Below are positions 17,792 through 26,445 of a stretch of 64,000 bases of DNA, one piece after another. The position numbers and the translations under genes are program-made. The DNA comes from Streptomyces sp. NBC_01142 (lineage in GTDB: Bacteria; Actinomycetota; Actinomycetes; Streptomycetales; Streptomycetaceae). A model generated the notes under the pieces. That model had not been told where the DNA came from, searched no databases, and saw only the letters and a list, made by a program, of their open reading frames with translations. The stretch covers positions 2,740,501-2,804,500 of the forward strand of contig NZ_JAPEOR010000002.1 of NCBI RefSeq assembly GCF_026341125.1. The letters run 5' to 3'. Every line of letters starts with the position of its first letter. The stretch's first letter is position 1.

Positions 17792-19132
17792 TCAGCCGTG
17801 GTGCGCGTGTCCGCGGCGGCGGTGTTCGTACATCGCCGCCGTGTAGACGTCCGCCGTGGCCGACGCCGCCGTGTCCCAGCCGAAGGACTGGGCGTGCCGG
17901 GCCGCCGCCGCGCCCATCCGGTCGGACAGGGACGGGTCGCGTACGAACTGGTGCAGCGCATCCGCGTAGTCCTGCGGGTTGTGGCCAGGGATCAGGAAGC
18001 CGCTCAGCTCGTCGCGCACCGCGACCGGGAGCCCTCCGACGGCTGCCGCCACCACCGGGGTGCCGGCCGCCTGGGCCTCGATCGCCACCAGGCCGAAGGA
18101 TTCGCTGTACGAGGGCATGACGAGCGTGGACGCGGCCCGGAACCAGTCCGCGAGCAGGTCCTGGTCCACCGGCGGCTGGAAGTGGACGACGTCCGCGATA
18201 CCGAGGCGCGCGGCCAGTTTCTGCAGGCCTTCCGGCTTGGCGAGGCCGCTGCCGCTCGGGCCGCCGACAACCGGGACGAAGACCCGGGAGCGCAGCGAAG
18301 GTTCACGTTCCAGCAGCAGGGCGACCGCGCGGAGCAGGATGTCCGGGGCCTTCAACGGCTGGATGCGGCCCGCGAAGAGAGGCACGAAGGCCTCCTGGGG
18401 CAGACCGAGGCGGGCCCGGGCGGCGGCCCGGCCGTCCGCGGGCCGGAAGCGTTCCAGGTTCACGCCCGGGTGGACGACGGCGACCTTCGCCGATTCGGCG
18501 TCGTAGAAGCGGACGAGCTCGTCGGCCTCCTCCGCAGTGTTGGCGATCAGCCGGTCCGCGGCGCGCACGATCTGGGTCTCGCCGATGACGCGGGAGGCCG
18601 GCTCGGGGGTGTCCCCTTCGGCGAGGGCGGCGTTCTTGACCTTGGCCATGGTGTGCATGGCATGGACGAGCGGCACGCCCCACCGCTCGGCAGCGAGCCA
18701 GCCGACATGGCCGGAGAGCCAGTAGTGGGAGTGGACGAGGTCGTAGTAGCCGGGGCGGTGACCTGCCCAGGCCTGCATCACGCCGTGCGTGAAGGCACAC
18801 AGCTGGCCGGGGAGCTCCTCCTTGGCGAGGCCCTCGTACGGCCCGGCGTCGACGTGCCGCACCAGCACGCCGGGCGCCAGCTCCACGGCCGGCGGCAGGC
18901 CGCCCGCGGTCGCCCGCGTGAAGATCTCGACCTCGATGTTGAGGGCGGCGAGGCGCTTGGCGAGCTCGACGATGTAGACGTTCATGCCGCCCGCGTCGCC
19001 CGTACCCGGCTGGTGCAGCGGGGAGGTGTGGACGCTGAGCATGGCGATCCTGCGGGGCTTGCGGTGGCCACCGGGAAACCGGATGCGCGGCGCCACGAGG
19101 CTGCCGCCGAGGCGGGAGACGTACTGGCTCAC
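17792..19132 (-). CDS. mshA: D-inositol-3-phosphate glycosyltransferase (mycothiol biosynthesis)
   Basis: The 446-residue GT4-family GT-B glycosyltransferase joins GlcNAc from UDP-GlcNAc to inositol-3-phosphate, the first step of mycothiol synthesis. Visible motifs are [19 protein letters not shown] near the N-terminus, [18 protein letters not shown], and the nucleotide-sugar loop [21 protein letters not shown] choose GTG at 19130-19132, preceded by GAGGAGG. An upstream ATG would add 38 residues not seen in relatives. The mycothiol synthase gene mshD begins at the far end of this window. Confidence 0.93.
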   Translation of the reverse strand: MSQYVSRLGGSLVAPRIRFPGGHRKPRRIAMLSVHTSPLHQPGTGDAGGMNVYIVELAKRLAALNIEVEIFTRATAGGLPPAVELAPGVLVRHVDAGPYEGLAKEELPGQLCAFTHGVMQAWAGHRPGYYDLVHSHYWLSGHVGWLAAERWGVPLVHAMHTMAKVKNAALAEGDTPEPASRVIGETQIVRAADRLIANTAEEADELVRFYDAESAKVAVVHPGVNLERFRPADGRAAARARLGLPQEAFVPLFAGRIQPLKAPDILLRAVALLLEREPSLRSRVFVPVVGGPSGSGLAKPEGLQKLAARLGIADVVHFQPPVDQDLLADWFRAASTLVMPSYSESFGLVAIEAQAAGTPVVAAAVGGLPVAVRDELSGFLIPGHNPQDYADALHQFVRDPSLSDRMGAAAARHAQSFGWDTAASATADVYTAAMYEHRRRGHAHHG

Positions 19133-19293
19133 GTCGGCGTTCCTCCTCGCTTCGGGCACAACAAGTTGCGGGGCGTAAGCGGCCCTGCACAGGCTCACAA
19201 CAGTGGACCCTGCCCTTCCATTTCCGGCCCACTTCCGCTTTGCCAAATCATTGCCGTTCGGAGGTCGTGTCGCGACCGCATACGCTCCCTTTT

Positions 19294-20076
19294 ATGACCC
19301 GCCCCGTCGGCACCGCGACCCGCGGGACGACCAACCCCAACCGCCTGCGCCGCATGGACCGCTGGATCGCCGCCACGCACGGCCCGGCTCTGCGCCGCTC
19401 CGGCAGTCCCCTCGCCGTGGACCTCGGCTACGGGGCCGCCCCCTGGACCGCACTGGAGCTGCTGGTCCGGCTGCGCACCGCCGAGCCTCGCTGCGAGGTC
19501 GTCGGCATCGAGATCGACCCCGCCCGGGTCGCGGCCGCGAAGCCGTACGAGCGCGAGGGGCTCACCTTCCGGCACGGCGGCTTCGAGATCCCCCTCCGGA
19601 CACGCCCGGCGCTCATCCGGGCGGCCAATGTGCTGCGCCAGTACGACGAGGGCGAGGTCGCCGCCGTCTGGGCGCGGCTCTGCGCCCGCCTGGCCCCCGG
19701 CGGGCTGCTCGTCGAGGGCACCTGCGACGAGATCGGGCGGAGGCACGTGTGGGTCGCGCTCGGACCGGAGGGTCCGCGCACGGTCACCTTCGCGACCCGG
19801 CTCGGTTCCCTGGGGCGCCCCTCCGACCTTGCCGAACGCCTCCCGAAGGCACTGATCCACCGCAATGTGCCGGGCGAGCCGGTGCACGCCTTCCTGCGCG
19901 ATTTCGACCGGGCCTGGGCGGCAGCCGCTCCGTACGCCTCCCTGGGCGCACGGCAGCGCTGGATCAGAGCCGTACGGGATCTGGCGGGCGACTGGCCGCT
20001 GACGGACGACCCGCGGCGGTGGCGGCAGGGGGAAGTCACGGTGAACTGGGCGGCACTCGCACCCAATTCCGGATGA
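19294..20076 (+). CDS. Class I SAM-dependent methyltransferase-like protein
   Basis: The 260-residue protein has a Rossmann-like methyltransferase core: AVDLGYGAAPWTALELLVRL (motif I), EVVGIEIDPARVAAA (motif II), and LAPGGLLVEGTCDE (motif post-I strand). The substrate is not evident. Family members lie next to mshA in Streptomyces. The start ATG at 19294 follows the divergent mshA by about 160 bp. It ends with a clear terminator. Confidence 0.75.
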   Translation: MTRPVGTATRGTTNPNRLRRMDRWIAATHGPALRRSGSPLAVDLGYGAAPWTALELLVRLRTAEPRCEVVGIEIDPARVAAAKPYEREGLTFRHGGFEIPLRTRPALIRAANVLRQYDEGEVAAVWARLCARLAPGGLLVEGTCDEIGRRHVWVALGPEGPRTVTFATRLGSLGRPSDLAERLPKALIHRNVPGEPVHAFLRDFDRAWAAAAPYASLGARQRWIRAVRDLAGDWPLTDDPRRWRQGEVTVNWAALAPNSG

Positions 20077-20083
20077 AGAGGAG

Positions 20084-20115
20084 CGAACAAGGGAACGCGG
20101 GCGGGACCTTGTTCG
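20084..20115 (+). terminator. Terminator after the methyltransferase gene
   Basis: The perfect 9-bp stem CGAACAAGG...CCTTGTTCG with a 14-nt loop begins 7 bp after the stop codon. Confidence 0.7.
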
Positions 20116-20315
20116 TCCCAGACGGGTGAGAGTGATCGACCGGACGGGGGAAGGCCGGGGCGAGAGCGGGACGGGCGGGGCAACAGGGATCTGCCGGGAT
20201 CCGCCGACTGGCCCTGTCGCTTTTGCGGACACCGTGGCACCATCTCGGCGTCGGCAATAAGTTACTGACGGTAAATCACTTTCACGTGTCCTGGCGTTCG
20301 TCCGGAGGGGGAGTC

Positions 20316-21398
20316 GTGAACCGACGCCGCTGTGCCACTGCTGCGATCACTGTGGTCTGCGCACTGACCGTGCTGGCGTCGACCGGCCAGGCCTTCGCGG
20401 CCCCGGAGCCACCACCGACGGCGGGAACTGGCGCCACGGCGCCCGGTACGCCGGGCGCGCCGAAGAAGTCGCTCGAAGAGGTGCGCAAGGAGATCGACGC
20501 CCTCTACCGCAAGGCCGCCTCCGCGACCGACGCGTACAACCTCGCCGAGGAGCGGGCCGAGAAGCAGTCGGCCGAAATCGTCAGACTGGCTCAGGAGATC
20601 GTCAAGGGCGAGGCCCGGATCGACGACCTCAAGAACCGCGCGGGCGCCGCGGCCCGCGCCCAGTACCGCGGCGGCGGACTGCCGCCCGAGGCCGAACTGG
20701 TGCTCACCGACGACCCGCAGCTCTTCCTGGACGGCGCCGGCCGGATCCAGCAGGGCCACAAGGCGACCAAGGACCTCCTCGGAGAACTGACCAGGGCCCA
20801 GGCCGACTTGGCGGCGTACAGCAAGGACGCCGGCTCCCAGTGGAAGAAGCTCGAGGCGAGCCGGGTCAAGCGGGAGAAGGCCAAGAAGGAGATCAACGAC
20901 CGGATCGCCGCGGCCAAGAAGCTGGAGGACCGGCTGGAGAAGGCGGAGCGCGCCCGCCTGATCAAGCTGGAGCAGCAGGCCGAGTACAAGGCGCAGACGT
21001 CCTGGCTGAGTTCGGGCGTACTGAAGGACATCAGTGCCGACGCGAGCGAGCCGGGCAAGAAGGCGATCGAGTTCGCGACGGCGCAGATCGGCAAGCCGTA
21101 CGTGTGGGGAGCGGAGGGCCCGGGATCGTACGACTGCTCGGGGCTGACATCGAAGGCCTGGGCAGCGGCCGGGCGGACCATCCCGCGCACCTCGCAGGAG
21201 CAGTGGCGGCTGCTGCCCCGGATCGACGTCAAGGACATGCGCCCCGGCGACTTGATCATCTATCACGCCGACGCGAGCCATGTCGGGATGTACATCGGCG
21301 ACGGCGCGATCGTGCACGCACCGCGCCCTGGGCGGAATGTGACGATTGCGGGGGCGGGCTCGATGGCGATTCTCGGTGTCGTACGCCCCGACAAGTGA
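20316..21398 (+). CDS. Secreted NlpC/P60 peptidoglycan endopeptidase with coiled coil
   Basis: The 360-residue protein begins with a Sec signal peptide (RRRCATAAITVVCALTVLAS...FA). About 200 residues of coiled coil rich in Lys/Glu/Ala follow, then a C-terminal NlpC/P60 domain (about 247-360) with catalytic Cys274 (YDCSGLTSKAW), His322 (ASHVGMYIG) and His334 (IVHAPRPG). It is expected to cut peptide stems in the cell wall, with the coiled coil acting as a regulator, as in RipA-type enzymes. I use GTG at 20316 behind GGAGGGGGAG. The stop codon lies inside a 31-bp duplicated sequence. Confidence 0.9.
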   Translation: MNRRRCATAAITVVCALTVLASTGQAFAAPEPPPTAGTGATAPGTPGAPKKSLEEVRKEIDALYRKAASATDAYNLAEERAEKQSAEIVRLAQEIVKGEARIDDLKNRAGAAARAQYRGGGLPPEAELVLTDDPQLFLDGAGRIQQGHKATKDLLGELTRAQADLAAYSKDAGSQWKKLEASRVKREKAKKEINDRIAAAKKLEDRLEKAERARLIKLEQQAEYKAQTSWLSSGVLKDISADASEPGKKAIEFATAQIGKPYVWGAEGPGSYDCSGLTSKAWAAAGRTIPRTSQEQWRLLPRIDVKDMRPGDLIIYHADASHVGMYIGDGAIVHAPRPGRNVTIAGAGSMAILGVVRPDK

Positions 21399-21455
21399 CC
21401 CACGTCGCACGGCGGATGTGAAGAAGTGACCCACGCCGCACGGGCAGGTGTGAAG
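21393..21455. repeat. 31-bp tandem duplication spanning the NlpC/P60 stop codon
   Basis: Two copies begin AAGTGACCCACG at 21393 and 21424, about 85 percent identical. The first copy contains the stop codon itself (AAG TGA). Confidence 0.75.
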
Positions 21456-21655
21456 GAATGTGACCACGGGGTGACGATGGCGTGATGTTCGTCATGGGCC
21501 CCTGAGCAAGTACCTCCCCATGCGCGGCATATGACAGTGGCTCTTCGCGTCACAGCATTCCGTTCGGACGTCGTGTACCGCTATGGTCCCGGTCTGGTGG
21601 GGCGTCGATCGTCGCTCCACCGCGCCCTCGGGGGGAGGGAAGGAAACCCAGACCG

Positions 21656-22978
21656 ATGCCCGTACCCGTACCGCGACAGAGGGGCGTCCCCGCCGCGGAG
21701 ACCACCAGTGGGAGCACCCGCCCCGGCGTGGGCTCCGGTGGCATGGCCGGCGCCAGATCCGGCGGGAGCACCGGCGGGAGCACCAGCGGCGGCGACCTCA
21801 CGCTCCTGGTGATCGAGGACGACCCGGCGGGCACGTTCACCGTGCCCGAGCTGCTGGACGCGGCCGGAACCCGGGTCCGTATCCGCAGTGCCCGCAATCT
21901 GACCGAGGCGGAGCGGCTGCTCACGGACGATGTCCACTGCATCCTCGTGGACCTCGCGCTGTCCGGCCCGTCCGGCACGTCCGGGCAGGACGACGACGAG
22001 CTGGGCGTGCTGCGGCACGTCCTGCGCCTCGCGCCCCGCCATGCCGTCCTCGCACTGACCTCCGAGGCGGACAGCGAGCGGGCGGCAGCGGCGGTACGGG
22101 TCGGGGCCCAGGACTATCTGCTGCGCGACGAACTGGACGGACGGCTGCTCAGCCGCGCTGTCCGGTACGCCGTCGAGCGCAAGCGCGCCGACACGGCCCA
22201 GGTGAAGCTGGCCGAGTCCCGGCTGCGCGCCCAGGAGAACGCCCGCCTGGAGCGTGGTCTGCTGCCCACTCCCCTACTGGACGGTTCGGATCTGCGGTTC
22301 GCCGCGCGTTACCGGCCGGGCCGCTCACGGGCGCTGCTGGGCGGGGACTTCTACGACACGGTCCGTACCCCCGACGGCACGGTCCACGCGATGATCGGCG
22401 ACGTCTGCGGGCACGGCCCGGACGAGGCGGCGCTCGGCGTCGAGCTGCGGATTGCCTGGCGGGCGCTGACGTTCGCGGGCCTGTGCGGGGACGAGCTGCT
22501 CTCCACGCTGCAGCAGGTCCTGGAGCACGAGCGGGAGAGCGAGGAGATCTTCGCGACGCTCTGCACGGTGGACATCGCGCCGGACGGGCGGCGGGCCGGC
22601 CTCTGCCTGGCGGGTCACCCGACGCCGCTGATCGCCCGGCACGGGCGCGCGGCGCAGCTGCTTCCGTACGACGACGGCGGCCCGGCGCTCGGCCTGCTGC
22701 CGCGCGCCCGCTGGCCGCGCCGCCAGGTGGAGCTGGGCTCCGCGTGGAGCCTGATGATGTACACCGACGGGCTGATCGAGGGCCGGCAGGGGCCGGACAC
22801 CAGACAGCGTCTGGGCCAGGACGGCATGGTCGAGATGATCAACCGGCAGCTGGCGGCGGGGCTGGACGGCGAGGCGCTGCTGGAGGCGGCGGTCGCGGAG
22901 GTACGCGATCTGAACGGCGGGGACCTGACCGACGATGTGGCGGTGCTGCTGCTCAGCAGAGCAGGGGCCCGCGGCTAG
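21656..22978 (+). CDS. PP2C-type phosphatase with receiver domain (RsbU/SpoIIE-like)
   Basis: The 440-residue protein opens with a Gly/Ser-rich linker. A response-regulator receiver domain follows (LTLLVIEDDPAG, phospho-acceptor within CILVDLALSG). The C-terminal SpoIIE/PP2C phosphatase domain carries metal ligands in GGDFYDTV, GDVCGHGPDEA and DDVAVLLLSRAG. Such proteins dephosphorylate anti-anti-sigma factors in response to a phosphorelay. No anti-sigma or anti-anti-sigma gene lies next to it. The start is not certain; ATG 21656 follows GGGAGGGAAGGAAA. Confidence 0.88.
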   Translation: MPVPVPRQRGVPAAETTSGSTRPGVGSGGMAGARSGGSTGGSTSGGDLTLLVIEDDPAGTFTVPELLDAAGTRVRIRSARNLTEAERLLTDDVHCILVDLALSGPSGTSGQDDDELGVLRHVLRLAPRHAVLALTSEADSERAAAAVRVGAQDYLLRDELDGRLLSRAVRYAVERKRADTAQVKLAESRLRAQENARLERGLLPTPLLDGSDLRFAARYRPGRSRALLGGDFYDTVRTPDGTVHAMIGDVCGHGPDEAALGVELRIAWRALTFAGLCGDELLSTLQQVLEHERESEEIFATLCTVDIAPDGRRAGLCLAGHPTPLIARHGRAAQLLPYDDGGPALGLLPRARWPRRQVELGSAWSLMMYTDGLIEGRQGPDTRQRLGQDGMVEMINRQLAAGLDGEALLEAAVAEVRDLNGGDLTDDVAVLLLSRAGARG

Positions 22979-23050
22979 CGCGTGCCCCTGCGTGTTCTTG
23001 CTGCGTGCCGGCGGTGTGCCGGCGGTGTGCTTGTTTGCCCGGTCCCCTGG

Positions 23051-23395
23051 TCAGCGTCCGCCGTTGTACGGACCGTAGGGCCCGTCGCTGCTGGAGCCGC
23101 CGCGGCGGCCACCGCCGCCGGAGACCTTCTTGAGGGCGGGACGTACGTCCACGAAGAAAACGATGGTCGCGATCAGCCCGGCGAGCGACAGGAACAGCAC
23201 CTCGACGAACAGGTTCAGCGCGACCGTCACAGCCAGGATCATCAGCCAGAAGGACTTGGTCTTCTTGTCAGCGGCGCGGTAGGCGTCCTCGCGCGCCATG
23301 GCCGCCAGGATCAGCGCGGTCACGGACGAGACGACGAAGACGACGTCGAGGACCAGCCAGAGTGTGAGGTCGAATCCCTCGCGCATGCTGAACAC
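23051..23395 (-). CDS. DUF2516 family membrane protein
   Basis: The 114-residue protein has three hydrophobic segments (FDLTLWLVLDVVFVVSSVTAL, FWLMILAVTVALNLFVEVLF and LAGLIATIVFFVDVRPAL), ending in a Gly/Ser/Arg tail. Function is unknown. It follows hbhA and an XRE regulator in the same orientation, as with Rv0474-Rv0476 in mycobacteria, which suggests a conserved role at the cell surface or membrane. Confidence 0.85.
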   Translation of the reverse strand: MFSMREGFDLTLWLVLDVVFVVSSVTALILAAMAREDAYRAADKKTKSFWLMILAVTVALNLFVEVLFLSLAGLIATIVFFVDVRPALKKVSGGGGRRGGSSSDGPYGPYNGGR

Positions 23396-23441
23396 CGCCT
23401 AATGAGTGGTTTGTAGCGCCTCGCGGCCAAGGTACCGGGAT

Positions 23442-23477
23442 AACGGGCCGGGCACCTCACCTGGTGCCCGGCCCGTT
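23442..23477 (-). terminator. Terminator after the HbhA-like gene
   Basis: The perfect 15-bp stem AACGGGCCGGGCACC...GGTGCCCGGCCCGTT with a 6-nt loop lies 21 bp beyond the hbhA-like stop. It therefore separates that gene from DUF2516. Confidence 0.85.
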
Positions 23478-23497
23478 CTCCTCGATGCGTGACCTGC

Positions 23498-24088
23498 CTA
23501 CTTGGCGGACTGCGAGGTGGGCTTCTTCGCCGTCGCCTTGCGGGCGGGGGCCTTGCGGGGGCCCGGAGCGGACTTCTTGGCCTCGGCCTTCGGCTCCTCC
23601 GCCGCCCCGTTCCCGGCCGGCTTGGCCTGCTGGGCGTCCGGCTCGACGGCGACGGCGATCTCGGCGATCTCCTCGGCCGCCTCGCCGCGCCACGACCGCA
23701 CGGCCTGCTCGCCCTGCTCGGCGACCTTCTCGTACGTCTCACGGGCCTTGACCGCGTACTCGGCGGCCACGCCCACGCCACGCAGCGCGATGTCCTGGGC
23801 GGTCTCGCCGAACTTCTTCAGATCGGTGTCGAAGGTCCCGAGCACCTCGGTGACCTTGGCCTGCACGGTGGCCTGGGCCTCCTTGGCCTGGGTGGTCACC
23901 TTCTCCTGCACGGCCTTGGGGTCGGTGTTGCGCACGGCCTCGATACGGCTCGGGGCCTCGGCCTTGAGCTGCTCGATCAGCGCGGGCACCTTCTTCGCCT
24001 GCTGTACGGCGAGGTCGGCGGTACCGGCGGCGAAGTAGAGGGGGGTGGGGTCGGTGAGGGTCTTACGCAGGTCATCGGTGATGGCCAT
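23498..24088 (-). CDS. HbhA-like (heparin-binding hemagglutinin family) protein
   Basis: The 196-residue protein has a helical, coiled-coil body with many Ala/Lys/Glu (KKVPALIEQLKAEAPSRIEAV, VRNTDPKAVQEKVTTQAKEAQ) and a C-terminal Lys/Pro/Ala-rich basic tail (APARKATAKKPTSQSAK), as in mycobacterial HbhA. There is no signal peptide. In mycobacteria the tail binds glycosaminoglycans and the body oligomerises; in Streptomyces it may coat nucleic acid or membrane. Start at ATG 24088. It lies 25 bp from the upstream XRE gene. Confidence 0.85.
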   Translation of the reverse strand: MAITDDLRKTLTDPTPLYFAAGTADLAVQQAKKVPALIEQLKAEAPSRIEAVRNTDPKAVQEKVTTQAKEAQATVQAKVTEVLGTFDTDLKKFGETAQDIALRGVGVAAEYAVKARETYEKVAEQGEQAVRSWRGEAAEEIAEIAVAVEPDAQQAKPAGNGAAEEPKAEAKKSAPGPRKAPARKATAKKPTSQSAK

Positions 24089-24113
24089 GACTGTGGTCCT
24101 CCCGGATCGCAGG

Positions 24114-24617
24114 TCAGTTTGAGGGTTGTCCGGCATTACTGCCGTCGGCCGTGCGGGGGCCGTCAGCGGTGGCGTCCGTAGTATCCGCTATGTCCGCGGT
24201 GTCCGAGACCTCGGTCACGGCCTCGGCCACGGCATCGGATCCGGCCTCGTGCTCGAGTCCGTTCCCGTCCTCGAGCCCGTTCTCCTTGCGGAAGGATTCG
24301 TAGATCTGCAGCAGAACTTGCTTCTGCCGCTCGTTGATCGAGGGGTCGGCGAGGATGACGGCACGCGTCTCCAGCTCGTCCCGTTCCCGCTCATCGAGAA
24401 TCCCGGCGCGGACGTACAGCGTCTCGGCGGAGATCCGCAGGGCCTTGGCGACCTGCTGCAGCACCTCCGCGCTCGGCTTGCGCAGCCCGCGCTCGATCTG
24501 GCTCAGATACGGATTGGACACCCCGGCGGCTTCGGCGAGCTGCCGGAGCGAGAGCTGCGCAGTGCGCCGCTGCTCGCGCAGGTACTCACCGAGATTGCCG
24601 ACGTTGAGTGATGCCAT
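24114..24617 (-). CDS. XRE-family transcriptional regulator (Rv0474-like)
   Basis: The 167-residue protein has an N-terminal helix-turn-helix (residues about 10-60: LREQRRTAQLSLRQLAEAAG and SNPYLSQIERGLRKPSAEVL) followed by an ERDELETRAVIL segment and an acidic, disordered C-terminal tail. Its counterpart in mycobacteria also precedes hbhA. A perfect 26-bp palindrome lies 28 bp upstream of the start (24645-24670), the likely operator for self-control. I use ATG at 24617. Confidence 0.88.
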   Translation of the reverse strand: MASLNVGNLGEYLREQRRTAQLSLRQLAEAAGVSNPYLSQIERGLRKPSAEVLQQVAKALRISAETLYVRAGILDERERDELETRAVILADPSINERQKQVLLQIYESFRKENGLEDGNGLEHEAGSDAVAEAVTEVSDTADIADTTDATADGPRTADGSNAGQPSN

Positions 24618-24644
24618 ACCCGGATACTGCCGCATCGTCGCTAA

Positions 24645-24670
24645 CTATTGCAAGCAGACGCTTGCAATAG
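24645..24670. promoter_or_regulatory. Perfect palindromic operator candidate upstream of the XRE gene
   Basis: CTATTGCAAGC, spacer AGAC, and GCTTGCAATAG form two perfect 11-bp arms. The AT content is well above the surrounding sequence. It lies 28 bp upstream of the XRE start codon, so it is a strong candidate for autoregulation. The core TTGCAAGCAGACGCTTGCAA is a typical regulator-binding dyad. Confidence 0.8.
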
Positions 24671-24804
24671 TGTTCCATCCAACATGCCGAGGCAATGTGA
24701 CTCGTCACGCCAACTGTCCGTTCTCAGCAGATGTGGCGAGTCCCAGTGGTTCTGGCAGACGACCTGGCGGAGTCCCGGCGAAGCCGGCCTGTACGGTCCA
24801 CCGC

Positions 24805-25776
24805 ATGGTTGACGAGTTCGATGTGGCTCAAGCTCTGCGCGGCGGGGTACCCGACAGGGCGCGAGCCTGGGCCTTCGTTCGGGACTTTGCCGCAACGTGG
24901 GCGGAGCCGCTCGCCGACGACACCGGTGCGCGAATGGAGGAGCTGGAGCGAGCCGAAGAGACGCTGGGGCTCGCACTGCCGACCGCGTTGCGTGAGGCCT
25001 ACTTGCTTCTCGGCACGCGCCGCGATCTCACCGGCAACCAGGACCCTCTGCTTCGGCCCTCCGAATTGTTCGTGCATGACGAGTTCGGCGGAGTGCTCGT
25101 CTTCCGCAGCGAGAACCAGGGGTGCGCATTCTGGGGAGTCCGACTGCGGGATCTCGACCAGGACGATCCGCCGGTGTTCGTCCAGTCGCGGGACGGCTGG
25201 GTTCTCTTCCTGGAGCGAGTTTCCCTGGCCTGGGTCGAGCTCGTCCTCAGCGAGACGCTACTCGGCCGCGAAGAACGGCTCTACAACGCCTGTGAACTAC
25301 CCGCCGGACTGATCCGAGAGCTGCCGAGCCAGTTCTCGCGGGTGGAGTTTCCCGAGTACCCGATGTGGACCCGGAAGGAAGAGTCACCCGTGTGCTGGTT
25401 CTCCGCACCGGGGAAGCTCCTGCGGCTCGACGGCCTGAGTGACCACAGCTGGCTGCACGTCCGGGGAAGGACGCCGGCCGACCTGGAGTCGCTCTGCGCC
25501 ACCCTCCCCGGACACTGGGTAGCAGCATCCAGCCGCTGTTACCAGGAGGCTGGTGCGCGTCCCCCACACTTCCGCGAGAAAGCCGCCGAGCAGCAAGCCG
25601 AGCGAGGTCAGCCCATGCCGACAAAATTGATCGTCGCGGCCGCGCAGCCTTGCATCCCGTCCGGAGCGACGGTCTGCCGGACGGCCATGACCGTGACATT
25701 CACCAGCTGTCTGAAGGTCCCGAAGACAGCGCCCCGTGCCCGCATCACCGGCCGCCTTCGCTTCCGATGTGGTTGA
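24805..25776 (+). CDS. SMI1/KNR4 (SUKH)-like protein with aberrant C-terminus
   Basis: The 323-residue protein has a SUKH-like fold: ERAEETLGLALPTALREAYLLLG, then FGGVLVFRSENQGCAFWGVRL. SUKH proteins often act as immunity proteins against polymorphic toxins, though many are of unknown role. About residues 1-240 look like a real protein. The last about 80 residues are antisense to a relic MFS gene on the other strand (25520-25760), so the original C-terminus was probably lost and the stop comes from foreign sequence. No toxin gene is adjacent. Confidence 0.7.
   Translation: MVDEFDVAQALRGGVPDRARAWAFVRDFAATWAEPLADDTGARMEELERAEETLGLALPTALREAYLLLGTRRDLTGNQDPLLRPSELFVHDEFGGVLVFRSENQGCAFWGVRLRDLDQDDPPVFVQSRDGWVLFLERVSLAWVELVLSETLLGREERLYNACELPAGLIRELPSQFSRVEFPEYPMWTRKEESPVCWFSAPGKLLRLDGLSDHSWLHVRGRTPADLESLCATLPGHWVAASSRCYQEAGARPPHFREKAAEQQAERGQPMPTKLIVAAAQPCIPSGATVCRTAMTVTFTSCLKVPKTAPRARITGRLRFRCG
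25520..25760 (-). pseudogene. Remnant of an MFS transporter C-terminal part
   Basis: The minus strand encodes GAVFGTFRQLVNVTVMAVRQ followed by TVAPDGMQGCAAATINF in one frame and then, after a one-base shift, GLTSLGLLLGGFLAEVWGTR followed by TSLLVTAAG. These match the fifth-to-last and following segments of MFS exporters (VAVRQTVTP, AATINFLG and LGGFLAEWWGTRTSLLV-type motifs). No N-terminal half is present. It is antisense to the SUKH tail. Confidence 0.75.
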
Positions 25777-25820
25777 TGACTGCCCGTAGTCCGTGGCTCG
25801 GTGTGGCCCCGGAGAGGTCG

Positions 25821-26363
25821 TCACCACCTTCGGTGCACGGTTGCCTTACTGCCGGTCACCAGGCTTGCCGGCGGAACGTCATCGGTCACGACCGCGCCGG
25901 CGGCGACCACGGCGTCACGGCCAATGCTGACGCCAGGAAGGATCGTGGCACCGGCGCCGATCCACACGTTCTCCGCCACATCGATGGGCGCGCCGCTCAG
26001 CCACCCCCGTCGCTCCTCAGGATCGACCGGGTGACCGACGGTGATGAACGTGGCCTTTGGTCCGACCATCACGCGCTCGCCGAGCCGGATGCCGGCGTAG
26101 TCCAGGAACGTGCAGTTCTGGTTGATGAACACGCGTTCCGCGAGGTCCAGGTGAAGGCCGTGGTCCGTATAGAAGGGCGGATAGATCGTGACTCTCGTCG
26201 ACAGCGGCCTGCCGAGGATCTGTTCGAACAGTTCCGCCCTGCCCGCTTCGTGCTCGAAGGGCAGGACGTTCAGGCGGGAGGTGAGCTCGGTGACCCGCAG
26301 GACCCTCTCGGCCATGGCCTGGAACTCGGCGCTACGGATGCGCATGAGACGGTCGCTGGACAT
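25821..26363 (-). CDS. Sugar O-acetyltransferase (LbH/maltose-galactoside acetyltransferase type)
   Basis: The 180-residue protein has the left-handed beta-helix hexapeptide repeats with FINQNCTFLDY, GPKATFITVGHP (catalytic His) and NVWIGAGATILPGVSIGRDAVVAAG, preceded by the N-terminal helical cap. Such enzymes transfer acetyl from acetyl-CoA to sugar hydroxyls (Maa/LacA type). The sugar is unknown. The adjacent LysR gene on the same strand lies 82 bp upstream and may regulate it. Confidence 0.88.
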   Translation of the reverse strand: MSSDRLMRIRSAEFQAMAERVLRVTELTSRLNVLPFEHEAGRAELFEQILGRPLSTRVTIYPPFYTDHGLHLDLAERVFINQNCTFLDYAGIRLGERVMVGPKATFITVGHPVDPEERRGWLSGAPIDVAENVWIGAGATILPGVSIGRDAVVAAGAVVTDDVPPASLVTGSKATVHRRW

Positions 26364-26445
26364 GCCACGATCCCTTTCTGGTGTACCGGTGACTGGGTAG
26401 GACTCACCAGGCGCTGGTGGACGCTGCTGTCAGCAGCCGGTCGAG

